This document shows, one piece after another, positions 45,379 through 53,323 of a stretch of DNA of 64,000 bases. A program made the position numbers and the translations under genes. Origin of the DNA: Jatrophihabitans sp. (GTDB lineage: Bacteria; Actinomycetota; Actinomycetes; Mycobacteriales; Jatrophihabitantaceae); NCBI GenBank assembly GCA_036389035.1, contig DASVQQ010000039.1, forward strand, positions 186,001-250,000, in the 5' to 3' direction. Numbering within the stretch: position 1 is the stretch's first letter; each line of letters begins with the position of its first letter. Below the pieces are notes generated by a model, which saw only the letters and a program-made list of their open reading frames with translations, ran no database searches and was not told where the DNA came from.

Positions 45379-45418
45379 CACATTTCCATTATTAATTAGT
45401 ACATAATATACAATATTG
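45379..45418 (+). promoter_or_regulatory. AT-rich island, probable promoter of the secreted-protein gene
   Basis: The stretch beginning CACATTTCCATTATTAATTA is over 75% A+T within a genome of about 70% G+C. TAATAT- and TATACA-like hexamers are available as -10 elements. It lies between the divergent vanX-like and secreted-protein genes, about 70 bases before the latter. Such a marked dip suggests a promoter or a nucleoid-protein site. Confidence 0.4.
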
Positions 45419-45485
45419 CTGCCCGTTCGAAGCGAGGCGTGAATCGGCCAGTTGCCGGTCGCCCTCACACCCCCAAGGAGTACAT

Positions 45486-46985
45486 GTGCGGTTCCGCGCG
45501 CCCCTCCCGTCCAGTCCTGGCCCTGCCCAGCTGCCCCGAACGTCGCTTCGCACTGCGCTGCGAGCGATGGTTCTCGCGGTGCTCGTCCTGGCGACCTTGC
45601 CGGTGATCTCAAACCAAGAGGCTCATGCCGTCGTGCCGTTGCTGACGAACACGCAGCGCCAGGCCTATCTCAACTACTACGCGCCGGTGATCTTCAAGCG
45701 CGGCAACGAGAACAACGCGCAGGAAGGCCGCGACTGGCTGACCAACTACGACTTCGACCAGGACCAGAACTTCGCGACGAACCGCGTCAACTGGCTGAAG
45801 GTGAACCAGTACACCGCCGCGTCGGCGGCCAAGGCGACCACGAGCCCGTACGCCAGGTGGCGGATCCGCCCGACCCTGTACACCTCGCTGATCGAGTACA
45901 TGACCGGCAGCACCAAGTCGCTGGTGCTGCTCTACCACGTGTACAACGCGGCGGACAAGGAAGGCTCCGAGATCCACGACTGGGAGCGGATCGAGATCGT
46001 CGTGCGCAACGTCACCGGCACGCCCGGGGCAACCGGTGAGTACGTGAACACCTCGACCATCACCCATCACAGTGAGGACATCATCCGCAAGCGCGGGGAC
46101 TCCGGGTTCAACTTCATGAACACCGCCACGGGCAAGCACCTGATGATCTGGCAGGCCGACGAGGCCGGCGAGGTCACGGCCACCCACGCGCACGAGCTGC
46201 GGTATTCCAACGACACCCACAGCGCGCTCATCAGCCAACCCTCGACCAACCAGGCCGAGGTGGAGATCAGCGGCAAGGACAGTGACAAGAACGTCCACTA
46301 CATCTTCGTCCCGCAGTCGTCCTCGGCCGCGGTCAGCGCCTGGGGCGCGAAGCCGCTGAACTTCTCCAACGCCTCCACGTCATTCACCGGATACGACAAC
46401 GAGCAGACCATCGCCTGGTACCAGACGAAGCGGCTCACCTATGAACTGCAGGACATCGCCGACATCACCCTGAGCCACTGGTCCGGCAACCCGGCCTGGT
46501 CCACGCACTGGCTGTCGAGCACGGCGGGCGACATCGTGCTGGAGTCGCCGGTCGTGAACGAGACGGGGGCGATCGATGTCCCCGCCGGACGCCAGCGCTT
46601 CCACACGCGGGCCCGTGACAACGGAAAGTCCGATCTGGACGGCGGGCGCAACGGGCAACTGCTCAAGGACTGGTTCTACGGCGCTTACTCCGCCGAGGCG
46701 GACGAGGACTGGCCCTCCACCAGCGACGACTTCGAGGCTTTCGAAGGGGTGGGCACCGACAACTCCGTGTGGACCCGTCAGATGGCCAGCGGACGCTACG
46801 ACTCGCCCAACTCCTACTGGTGGCAGCATGACTACTTCGTCCACGACGGGACGGTCGACACCGACAGCACCGAGGAGAACGGCGACTGGCTGCGCGGCGC
46901 CTGGTACACCGCCGCCAACGGCGGGTTCGACGGGCGCTGGGTGCAGCTGTTCGACGACCGGCCGGGGCTTGAGCCTCCAGCCTGA
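45486..46985 (+). CDS. Secreted hypothetical protein with HDWE motif
   Basis: The 499-residue protein has a Sec signal (about residues 24-48, hydrophobic run AMVLAVLVLATLPVISN, likely cleaved after EAHA). The mature part begins VVPLLTNTQRQAYLNYYAP. Around residue 160 is the sequence EIHDWERIEIVV. HDWE recalls the GHRHDWE motif of NPP1 necrosis-inducing proteins, and a later HAHEL motif recalls metal-binding sites, but overall similarity is not clear. The C-terminal half is Trp/Tyr-rich (SYWWQHDYFVHD), with no membrane anchor. GTG 45486 has CAAGGAG 8 bases upstream. A strong hairpin lies downstream. Function unknown. Confidence 0.75.
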   Translation: MRFRAPLPSSPGPAQLPRTSLRTALRAMVLAVLVLATLPVISNQEAHAVVPLLTNTQRQAYLNYYAPVIFKRGNENNAQEGRDWLTNYDFDQDQNFATNRVNWLKVNQYTAASAAKATTSPYARWRIRPTLYTSLIEYMTGSTKSLVLLYHVYNAADKEGSEIHDWERIEIVVRNVTGTPGATGEYVNTSTITHHSEDIIRKRGDSGFNFMNTATGKHLMIWQADEAGEVTATHAHELRYSNDTHSALISQPSTNQAEVEISGKDSDKNVHYIFVPQSSSAAVSAWGAKPLNFSNASTSFTGYDNEQTIAWYQTKRLTYELQDIADITLSHWSGNPAWSTHWLSSTAGDIVLESPVVNETGAIDVPAGRQRFHTRARDNGKSDLDGGRNGQLLKDWFYGAYSAEADEDWPSTSDDFEAFEGVGTDNSVWTRQMASGRYDSPNSYWWQHDYFVHDGTVDTDSTEENGDWLRGAWYTAANGGFDGRWVQLFDDRPGLEPPA

Positions 46986-47000
46986 CATCTGGCACCAGTA

Positions 47001-47037
47001 CGGCCCGGCTCGCGCGCAGTGCGCGTGAGCCGGGCCG
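47001..47037. terminator. 17-bp GC-rich hairpin terminator behind the secreted-protein gene
   Basis: The arm 47001-47017 (CGGCCCGGCTCGCGCGC) pairs with 47021-47037 along its full length, with one G-T pair and a 3-base loop. It begins 15 bases after the stop codon at 46985. This is the most stable simple hairpin in the window. Confidence 0.8.
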
Positions 47038-47116
47038 GCGCCCCGGGATCGGTCGCTGCAGCCACACCGCCGCTCGCGGTGTTGTCAGACGGCTGTCCTA
47101 CCTTGCGAGGATGGAC

Positions 47117-47500
47117 ATGGACTGGAAGATCGAGCTCATCTTCATCCCGGTGACCGACGTCGACCGCGCCAAGGCGTTCTACGTCGATCAGGTCGGTTTC
47201 CACGCCGACCACGACCAGCAGGTCAACGAGCAGTTGCGCTTCGTGCAGCTGACCCCGCCCGGGTCGGCGTGCTCGATCGCGTTCGGCACCGGCATCACCC
47301 AGATGACGCCGGGCAGCCAGCGCGGCGTGCAGGTGGTGGTGCCCGACGCGGCGGCGGCTCGCCAGCACCTGCTCGACCACGGTGTGCAGGCCAGCGAGGT
47401 CGACGTGCAGCCATGGGGCTCATTCGTGACCTTCGACGACCCGGACGGCAACGGCTGGGTCCTGCAGGAGCTGCCCCCGCGCATGCGACCGGCCCCGTGA
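47117..47500 (+). CDS. VOC (glyoxalase/bleomycin resistance) family protein
   Basis: The 127-residue protein has the paired beta-alpha-beta-beta-beta fold of vicinal oxygen chelate proteins: IELIFIPVTDVDRAKAFYVD at the start and GSFVTFDDPDGNGWVLQE at the end, with the latter carrying the usual Glu metal ligand. Members include glyoxalases, dioxygenases and antibiotic-binding proteins; the role cannot be assigned. ATG 47117 is preferred over 47111 because GCGAGG lies 6 bases before it. It is a lone gene. Confidence 0.88.
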   Translation: MDWKIELIFIPVTDVDRAKAFYVDQVGFHADHDQQVNEQLRFVQLTPPGSACSIAFGTGITQMTPGSQRGVQVVVPDAAAARQHLLDHGVQASEVDVQPWGSFVTFDDPDGNGWVLQELPPRMRPAP

Positions 47501-47506
47501 CCTGAC

Positions 47507-47566
47507 GCCGGTCAGACAGCCGCTGTTCAGACAGACGCCAGTCAGACAGCCGCCGGTCAAGCAGGC
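47507..47566. repeat. 4 x 15-bp imperfect tandem repeat at the 3' end of the LigD-polymerase gene
   Basis: Units begin at 47507, 47522, 47537 and 47552, each of the type GCCGGTCAGACAGCC with one to four changes. The array fills the gap between the convergent VOC and LigD-polymerase genes and reaches into the last codons of the latter. On the minus strand it would read as a periodic five-residue pattern, but this is beyond the stop codon. Confidence 0.75.
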
Positions 47567-48567
47567 GCATCCGGTGACTGGCCGGTGGCCTCGGCCGTTT
47601 CGCCAGCCGCGGTCTCGTCCGCCTCCCGGCGTGCGCGCGCCCGCCGCTTGCCCTCGTGCATGGCGGCCACCCGCGCGATCGGGATCAGCCGGCCCTCCTC
47701 GACGAGAATCTCGCTCAAAGGCTGCGGCTCCGGCATCCGCTCGGCCCACGGATCACCCGAACCCATCAGCCCGAGCGCGGTGTGCACGGTGAAGTCAGCG
47801 GGCTGGACGCTGTCGAGTTCGTCCCAGGAAAGCGGGAACGACACCGGCAGCCCAGCGCGCAGCCGCGGGCTGTACGCCGCCACCACCGTGGCCCCGCCGG
47901 CGCGGGTCGAGTCCAGAAACACCTTTCCCTCACGGTCCTCCCGGACGAACGCCGTGGTGGCCAGCGCCGGGTCCAGGCGCTCGGCGCGCACCGCCAGCGC
48001 CCGGGTCGCCGCGGCCACCTCTTCCGTCGCCGCGCCCGCGATCGGCACCATGACGTGCACGCCCTTGGCGCCGCTGGTCTTGAGCGCGCCCCGCATCCCC
48101 ACCTCGGCCAGCGCCTGTCGCACCAGCAGGGCAGCGTCCAGGGCGACCCGGAACGCCGCCCCCTCCGGCGGGTCGATGTCGAGCACCAGGTGCGTCGGCC
48201 GATCGCGCTGGTCGAGCCGGAACAGCGTCGGGTGGTACTCCACGGCGCGCTGGTTGGCGAACCAGAGCAGCGTCGGGCGGTCATCGCACAGCGCGTAAGA
48301 GATCTCGCGCTTGGACGCCTCGGCCCACACCGTCACCGTCTTCACCCACTCCGGGGTGTACTTGGGAACGTTCTTCTGCATGAACGCGTCCTGGCCGCGC
48401 AGGATGCGCACCACCGACAGCGGCCGATCCCGCAGGCCCGGCAGCATCCGGTCGGCGATGGCGTCGAGATAGTCCACGAACTCACGCTTGGTGGCGCCCG
48501 CGCCGTCGAACAGCGGCTGATCGAGGTTCGTCAGCTGGACGCCGTCGCGGACGTCATCTTTGCTCAT
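47557..48567 (-). CDS. LigD-type NHEJ DNA polymerase/primase domain protein
   Basis: The 336-residue protein corresponds to the polymerase domain of bacterial LigD (archaeo-eukaryotic primase fold) as a stand-alone gene. The N-terminal LTNLDQPLFDGAGATKREFVDYL, FMQKNVPKYTPEWV and the catalytic THLVLDIDPPEG (metal-binding Asp pair), then KTSGAKGVHVMVPI, and FLDSTRAGGATVVAAYSPR are typical. Such proteins fill gaps and add ribonucleotides during end joining. No ku or ATP-dependent ligase gene lies in the window. The basic Arg/Lys/Glu tail (about 300-336) is low complexity. ATG 48567 precedes the domain at the usual distance. Confidence 0.92.
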   Translation of the reverse strand: MSKDDVRDGVQLTNLDQPLFDGAGATKREFVDYLDAIADRMLPGLRDRPLSVVRILRGQDAFMQKNVPKYTPEWVKTVTVWAEASKREISYALCDDRPTLLWFANQRAVEYHPTLFRLDQRDRPTHLVLDIDPPEGAAFRVALDAALLVRQALAEVGMRGALKTSGAKGVHVMVPIAGAATEEVAAATRALAVRAERLDPALATTAFVREDREGKVFLDSTRAGGATVVAAYSPRLRAGLPVSFPLSWDELDSVQPADFTVHTALGLMGSGDPWAERMPEPQPLSEILVEEGRLIPIARVAAMHEGKRRARARREADETAAGETAEATGQSPDAPA

Positions 48568-48615
48568 CCGCCCATCCTGCACCCACCTTGAGGCGTGGTG
48601 GCCTCCGACGCCCGG

Positions 48616-49002
48616 CTACCGCGCGAGGTAGCGCTGGGCCAGTGTCCGCGGCGCGCAGGCCAACCAGCCGTCGATGATCGCCTCGCGCAGCGCTGACTCC
48701 TCGGCCCTGTCGAGCTGGATGAGCACGGCGGGGTAGCCGTTGAAATGGGAGATCGTGAAGAAGCCGGCCGGGTTGGCCGCGAGGACGGCCTCCTTCTCGC
48801 TCAAGTCCGCGACCTTCACCGCCATGATCGGGCCGTCCGGCGGGGTGGCGTCACCGAACCGCTTGAGGTCGGCCTTGCTGAACGGCCGTTCCCAGGCGAA
48901 TGCCTTGCCGTTGACGTACCAGGTGCGGTTGCCGAACCGCTCGCCCTCGGTCACCTCGGGCAGTTCCATCGCCAGCCGGGCAGCATCCTCGAGCGTGACC
49001 AT
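48616..49002 (-). CDS. MmcQ/YjbR family DNA-binding-fold protein
   Basis: This 128-residue protein belongs to the small MmcQ/YjbR (CyaY-like fold) family: LAMELPEVTEGERFGNRTWYVNGKAFAW, IMAVKVADLSEKEAVLAANP, and GYPAVLIQLDRAEESALREAI. The function of the family is poorly defined, and DNA binding is only suggested. ATG 49002 starts close to the first conserved helix. It is divergent from the DUF1801 gene, with 78 bp between them; this pairing of two small domain proteins is common in actinobacteria. Confidence 0.87.
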   Translation of the reverse strand: MVTLEDAARLAMELPEVTEGERFGNRTWYVNGKAFAWERPFSKADLKRFGDATPPDGPIMAVKVADLSEKEAVLAANPAGFFTISHFNGYPAVLIQLDRAEESALREAIIDGWLACAPRTLAQRYLAR

Positions 49003-49080
49003 GGCTCCACCGTAGGCCGTAGGGCCGACAACCGGGGCAAGGTGCGAGGATGCGGTGATCGCAGCTGAGGAGCCCGGACA

Positions 49081-49494
49081 ATGACCTACGCCAAGGACCC
49101 GCGGGTGGACGCCTACATCGACGGCCTGGCCGACTGGCAGCAGGAGATCTGCCACGAGGTGCGCGACCTGGTGCACGCCGCCGACCCGGAGGTGACCGAG
49201 ACGGTCAAGCGGCGCGTCCAGCCGTACTTCGTCCTGCAGGGCAACATCTGCGCGCTGCTGGCGACCAAGAACCACGTCAACGTCTTTCTCTACGACGGCG
49301 CGATGGTCGCCGACCCCGAGCACATCATCACCGCGGGCCATGACAACAAGACCGCCCGCACCGTGGCGGTCCGACCGGGAGAGCCGATCAACGCTACGGC
49401 GCTGACCGCGATGTTCTCCCAGATCATCGCCAACAACCGCGCCGGCGGCTGGCGAAAGCTCAAGCAGGCCCAAGCCGAAGCCGGCCCGAGCTGA
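49081..49494 (+). CDS. DUF1801 domain protein
   Basis: The 137-residue protein carries the DUF1801 (YdhG-like) fold: VDAYIDGLADWQQEICHEVRDLVHAADPEV, RRVQPYFVLQGNICALLATKNHVNVFLYDG and a C-terminal helix KLKQAQ. These proteins have no assigned biochemical function. ATG 49081 has GAGGAG 8 bases upstream. pip follows 28 bp later and may be cotranscribed. Confidence 0.85.
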   Translation: MTYAKDPRVDAYIDGLADWQQEICHEVRDLVHAADPEVTETVKRRVQPYFVLQGNICALLATKNHVNVFLYDGAMVADPEHIITAGHDNKTARTVAVRPGEPINATALTAMFSQIIANNRAGGWRKLKQAQAEAGPS

Positions 49495-49522
49495 AGCAGG
49501 CTCGAGCGGAGGAGAAAGCCAC

Positions 49523-50482
49523 ATGCAACGCCACCCAGCCATCGAGCCCTACCAGAGCGGGATGCTCGACGTCGGCGACGGGCACCGGATGTACTGGGAG
49601 GCCAGCGGAAACCCGGCTGGCACTCCGATCCTGCTGCTGCACGGCGGGCCGGGCGCGGGCAGCAATCCCGGCGCGCGCCGCCACTGGGATCCCGCGCGCT
49701 ACCGGATCATCCAGCTCGATCAGCGCAACTGCGGGCACAGCACCCCACCGGCCAGTGACCCCGCCACTGACCTCTCGACCAACACCACGCCGCACCTGAT
49801 CGCCGACATCGAGTTGCTGCGCGAGTACTTGGGCATCGACCGGTGGGTGCTGTGGGGCGGCTCCTGGGGCGTCACCCTGGCCCTGGTCTACGCCCAGGCC
49901 TACCCGCGGCGGGTCCGCGCGCTGGTGCTGGAGGCGGTGACCATGACCCGGCGCAGCGACGTGCACTGGCTCTACCACGAGACCGGCCGGTTCCTGCCCG
50001 AGCAATGGTTCCGCTTCCGGGCAGGCGTTGCCGAGGCCGACCGCGACGGCGACCTGGTCGCGGCCTACCACCGGTTGCTCAACCAGAGCTCAGATCCCGA
50101 TGTCATGCGTCAGGCGGCCCAGGACTGGTGTGACTGGGAGGATGCCGCGCTCTCTCTCGAACCGGGCTGGCGGCCCAGCGAGCGCTTCACCGACCCGGAC
50201 TTCCGGCTGCAGTTCGCCCGCATCGTCAGCCACTACTTCTCACACGGCGCATGGCTCGACGAGGGGCAGATCCTGCGCGACGCGCACCGGCTGGCCGGCA
50301 TCCCCGGCGTGCTGATCCACGGCCGGCTCGACCTCGGCGGGCCGCTCGACGTGCCGTGGCTGCTGGCACGCAGCTGGCCCGACGCCGAACTGCACGTGGT
50401 CGCCGAGGCCGGTCACCGGGGCAACGAGCGCACCACCGAACTGCTGCTCAGCGCCGCCGACCGGTTCGCCGACGCCGTCTAA
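49523..50482 (+). CDS. pip: Proline iminopeptidase
   Basis: Proline iminopeptidase releases N-terminal proline from peptides; the enzyme is an alpha/beta hydrolase acting in the cytosol. The 319-residue protein has HGGPGAGSNPGARRHWDP (oxyanion loop), IIQLDQRNCGHSTP, the nucleophile elbow GGSWGVTLALVYAQAYP with Ser near residue 113, and the catalytic Asp and His in IHGRLD and AGHRGNE. DQRNCGHS replaces the usual DQRGCGRS, a small deviation. ATG 49523 has GGAGGAG 8 bases upstream. Confidence 0.93.
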   Translation: MQRHPAIEPYQSGMLDVGDGHRMYWEASGNPAGTPILLLHGGPGAGSNPGARRHWDPARYRIIQLDQRNCGHSTPPASDPATDLSTNTTPHLIADIELLREYLGIDRWVLWGGSWGVTLALVYAQAYPRRVRALVLEAVTMTRRSDVHWLYHETGRFLPEQWFRFRAGVAEADRDGDLVAAYHRLLNQSSDPDVMRQAAQDWCDWEDAALSLEPGWRPSERFTDPDFRLQFARIVSHYFSHGAWLDEGQILRDAHRLAGIPGVLIHGRLDLGGPLDVPWLLARSWPDAELHVVAEAGHRGNERTTELLLSAADRFADAV

Positions 50483-50559
50483 GCGGCAACCGCTCAGCTG
50501 CGGCGGTTCACTCAGCTGGCGATCAGCTCAGCTGCGGCGACCCCAGCGAAGTCAGGGCC

Positions 50560-51021
50560 TCAGGGCTGGTTGGTCCCGGCCGGGATGCGCACCGTGCGGC
50601 TGCTCTCCACCAGCACCGGCATGCCGTCTTCCTGCCGGTAGACGGTGGCGATGACCTGGGCGGTGCCCGGGTGCAGGCCGTTGCCGTAGAAGCCCATGCT
50701 CAACTGCGGGGCGGTGCCGGTGGCGGTGCAGCTGAACTCACCGACGCCCAGGGCGGTCGAGGCCACCGGATAGGTGACGCCGTCCTGGACGAGGTCCATC
50801 CAGAGCACGTAGTTGCCGGCGGGGCAGTCGCGCAGTTGGACCTGCACACTCACTGCGTCGAACAGCGGGCCGGTGCCGGTGGGGCTTCCGTCGTACAGGT
50901 AGAACGCGCTGGTCTTGGGCGCGATCTTGAGGCGGGACGCCGGCTCGGCGTTCGCGGCGGTGGGCGCCAGCAACAGCAGGGCCGCGCAGGCGGCGACGGC
51001 GCTCGACAGAAAAGTGCGCAT
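50560..51021 (-). CDS. Secreted hypothetical protein
   Basis: ATG 51021 begins a Sec signal peptide (RTFLSSAVAACAALLLLAPTAANA, about 24 residues), and the mature part has about 129 residues. Only two Cys are present, in LRDCPAGN and GEFSCTATG, and probably form one disulphide. The alternating hydrophobic pattern suggests a beta-sandwich. No family is recognised. A frame from 51138 would add 39 residues before the signal peptide and is rejected. It is a lone gene. Confidence 0.7.
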   Translation of the reverse strand: MRTFLSSAVAACAALLLLAPTAANAEPASRLKIAPKTSAFYLYDGSPTGTGPLFDAVSVQVQLRDCPAGNYVLWMDLVQDGVTYPVASTALGVGEFSCTATGTAPQLSMGFYGNGLHPGTAQVIATVYRQEDGMPVLVESSRTVRIPAGTNQP

Positions 51022-51158
51022 GAGGTCCCCCGTGGAACTAGACAGATGAAGCCGAGCGCGACTGAACCGCCGAAGATCGACTGTGGACGCGACAGTACCC
51101 GTCGTGGCTGCAATGCCCAAGATGGCGGCGTTGCTCACGTCGGCACCGTTATCAAGCT

Positions 51159-51194
51159 GCCGTGAGCGCCGTGAGCGCCGTGAGCGCCGTGAGC
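51159..51194. repeat. 4 x 9-bp perfect tandem repeat
   Basis: GCCGTGAGC is repeated four times without change in the gap upstream of the GNAT gene, ending about 75 bp before its start. It could vary in copy number by slippage and change promoter spacing. Confidence 0.9.
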
Positions 51195-51268
51195 GTCAGA
51201 GCGGCCGCACGCGGACTCGCCGGGTGGCTGCGCCGCCAGGAGGATGGCTACCAGGGAGGATGGTGCCC

Positions 51269-51832
51269 GTGACTCGCCCCGACCTGTTTCGCGACCAGCC
51301 GGTGCTCACCGGCGAGCTGGTCCGGCTGGAGCAGCTGACCGAGACGGTGCTGCCGGACTACCTGACAGCACTGGCCGATCCGGAGGTCCGGCGGTTGACC
51401 GGCAGTCACCTGCCGGTGGACCCGGCCGGAGCGGAGCAGTGGCTGTCCAGCCGGTCCCAGCAGCACGACCGCGCCGACTGGGCGGTGCTGCGCCGCTCGG
51501 ATGGCGCCTTTCTCGGCGAGGCGGTGCTCAACGACTACGACCCCGACAACGCCTCGGCCAACTACCGGATCCTGCTGGCCGGCCCGCAGGTGTTCGGCAG
51601 GGGCTACGGCACCGAGGTGACCAGGCTGGTCCTCGACTACGCCCTCGACGTCGCCGGCCTGCACCGGGTCAGCCTGGGCGTCTTCGACTTCAACCCGCGG
51701 GCCCGCCGGGTCTATGAGAAGTGCGGATTCCAGCTCGAGGGCCGGCTGCGCCACGCGTTGCGCGGGGACGGGCACTGGCACGACGAGATGGTGATGTCGG
51801 TGCTGAGCACCGATCCGCGACCGGCGTCTTGA
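51269..51832 (+). CDS. GNAT acetyltransferase, RimJ/RimL-like
   Basis: The 187-residue protein resembles the RimJ/RimL group, which acetylates ribosomal protein N-termini or small molecules. It shows LTGELVRLEQLTETVLPDYL, the acetyl-CoA region AGPQVFGRGYGTEVTRLVLDYAL, and the terminal FDFNPRARRVYEKCGFQLEGRLR. GTG 51269 has AGGGAGG at 9 bases, while ATG 51260 overlaps that site, so GTG is preferred. Specificity is unknown. Confidence 0.9.
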   Translation: MTRPDLFRDQPVLTGELVRLEQLTETVLPDYLTALADPEVRRLTGSHLPVDPAGAEQWLSSRSQQHDRADWAVLRRSDGAFLGEAVLNDYDPDNASANYRILLAGPQVFGRGYGTEVTRLVLDYALDVAGLHRVSLGVFDFNPRARRVYEKCGFQLEGRLRHALRGDGHWHDEMVMSVLSTDPRPAS

Positions 51833-51950
51833 CAGCCGCTGCCGACACCGAAGATGCTGTGCTGGACAGAGCAAACCGTCACAATCGCGCGTTGCACGAC
51901 GCGAACGACGGCGTTCTGCATCGCGAACCAAGTAAGTGTGAGGTGTTCGC

Positions 51951-52193
51951 ATGGCCACCGGTGAAACCGGATTCGACGATGTCTCCTACGACCTGATCTC
52001 GGTCCAGTACCACTCGCTGAAAGCCGGCCACGACTACGGCCAGTACGTCCGGGACGCATCCAACGCGGGCCGGGAAGACATCGCGGACTTCTTCCGCGAG
52101 GTCATGGAGCAGGACTCCGCGCGGGCCAAGCGCTGCCACGACTTCCTCAAGGAACTGAGCGGCAGCGAGGAGTCCGGGCCCGCGCTGACCTGA
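51951..52193 (+). CDS. Small conserved actinobacterial protein, helical
   Basis: This 80-residue protein is almost wholly helical and acidic: SYDLISVQYHSLKAGHDYGQ, then EDIADFFREVMEQDSARAKRC. The two helices with repeated Glu/His residues look like half of a ferritin-like bundle, and small proteins of this kind occur in many actinobacteria, with no function known to me. ATG 51951 has GAGG at 8-11 bases. A 100-bp gap with an inverted repeat separates it from the ABC exporter. Confidence 0.65.
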   Translation: MATGETGFDDVSYDLISVQYHSLKAGHDYGQYVRDASNAGREDIADFFREVMEQDSARAKRCHDFLKELSGSEESGPALT

Positions 52194-52263
52194 GTCGGCT
52201 GAGCTTCCGGCAGGGCCGGGTGGCGGGTGATCCTGGTCAAGGTCCCACCGTCACCGGCTGAAT

Positions 52264-52304
52264 CCGGCATAGTCACCCCCCGAACAAGGGGGTGACTATG
52301 CCGG
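52264..52304 (+). promoter_or_regulatory. Perfect 17-bp inverted repeat covering the ABC-transporter start
   Basis: CCGGCATAGTCACCCCC (52264-52280) and GGGGGTGACTATGCCGG (52288-52304) are perfectly complementary around the loop CGAACAA. The 3' arm contains the ribosome-binding site (GGGGG) and the ATG at 52298. As RNA it would bury both. As DNA it is a candidate operator for a dimeric repressor. Confidence 0.8.
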
Positions 52305-53323
52305 TCGTCGAGATCCGCGACGCGCACAAGACCTACCGTCGCTGGCGCAAGCCCGCCGAGCATGCCGTCCGAGGCCTGAACCTCGACGTCGAGGCCGGCG
52401 GGGTGTTCGGGTTTCTCGGCCCCAACGGCTCGGGCAAGACCACCACGATCCGCTTGCTGATGGGCCTGGTGCGGGCCGATTCGGGCAGCATGCGGGTGCT
52501 CGGCCATCCGGTGCCGGCCCAGCTGCCGCAGGTGATCGGACGGATCGGCGCGCTGGTGGAGACGCCGCTGTTCTTTCCGCAGTTCACCGGCCGGCGCAAC
52601 CTCAGCCTGCTCGCCGACGCCAGCGCCATCGACCCGAGGCGGGTGGACGAGCTGCTGGACTTCGTCGGGTTGACCTCGCGGGCCGGCGACCGGGTCAAGG
52701 GCTACTCCCTCGGCATGAAGCAGCGGCTGGGTATCGCGGCCGCGCTGTTGAAGAACCCCGAACTGCTGATCCTGGACGAGCCCGGCAACGGCCTGGACGC
52801 TGCCGGGATCCGCGAGGTCCGCCAGCTCATCGTCCAGCTCGGCGCCAGCGGCGTGACGGTGCTGCTGTCATCGCACCAGCTCAGCGAGGTGCAGCAGGTG
52901 TGCGACCGGGTGGCGATCATGTCGCGCGGCCAGGTCATCAGCACCGGTTCGGTCGCCGACCTGCTCGCCTCCAGGACCACCGGCGACGTCCGGGTCCGGC
53001 TCGCTGACCCGGCCGGCGGCCGCGCCGTCCTGGAGCAAGCCGGCTTCTCGGTCAGCTCGCTGGCAGACGCCTGGCGGGTCAGCGGGGTCGCCGACCCGGC
53101 CGCGGTGACCAAGGCGCTCAGCGACGCCGGGCATTACCTGCAGGAGCTCAGCCCGATCGCCGCCGACCTGGAAAGCGTCTTCCTGGACCTGACGGCCGAG
53201 TCCGACCCAGCGAGCGCAGCTGCCCTGCCCGCGAACGGCGCCCTGCCCGCGAACGGCGCCTTGCCCGCGAACGGCGCTCAACCCGGCGCGGGGATCCAGC
53301 CGATGCCAGGGGGACGGTCATGA
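52298..53323 (+). CDS. ABC transporter ATP-binding protein
   Basis: The 341-residue ATPase of the ABC-2 exporter type has Walker A GPNGSGKTT (about residue 43), the signature YSLGMKQRLG, Walker B LLILDEPGNGLD, and the H-loop SSHQLSEV. A C-terminal extension of about 100 residues includes a small regulatory-like region and a repeated tail (ALPANG three times). It pairs with the permease that follows, the stop overlapping its start as ATGA. ATG 52298 is inside the 3' arm of a perfect hairpin; GTG 52292 is an alternative start. Substrate unknown. Confidence 0.93.
   Translation: MPVVEIRDAHKTYRRWRKPAEHAVRGLNLDVEAGGVFGFLGPNGSGKTTTIRLLMGLVRADSGSMRVLGHPVPAQLPQVIGRIGALVETPLFFPQFTGRRNLSLLADASAIDPRRVDELLDFVGLTSRAGDRVKGYSLGMKQRLGIAAALLKNPELLILDEPGNGLDAAGIREVRQLIVQLGASGVTVLLSSHQLSEVQQVCDRVAIMSRGQVISTGSVADLLASRTTGDVRVRLADPAGGRAVLEQAGFSVSSLADAWRVSGVADPAAVTKALSDAGHYLQELSPIAADLESVFLDLTAESDPASAAALPANGALPANGALPANGAQPGAGIQPMPGGRS
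53222..53275 (+). repeat. 3 x 18-bp coding tandem repeat (ALPANG)
   Basis: Units at 53222, 53240 and 53258 (GCCCTGCCCGCGAACGGC) differ by one base in the third. They encode ALPANG at the C-terminus of the ABC ATPase. Confidence 0.95.
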
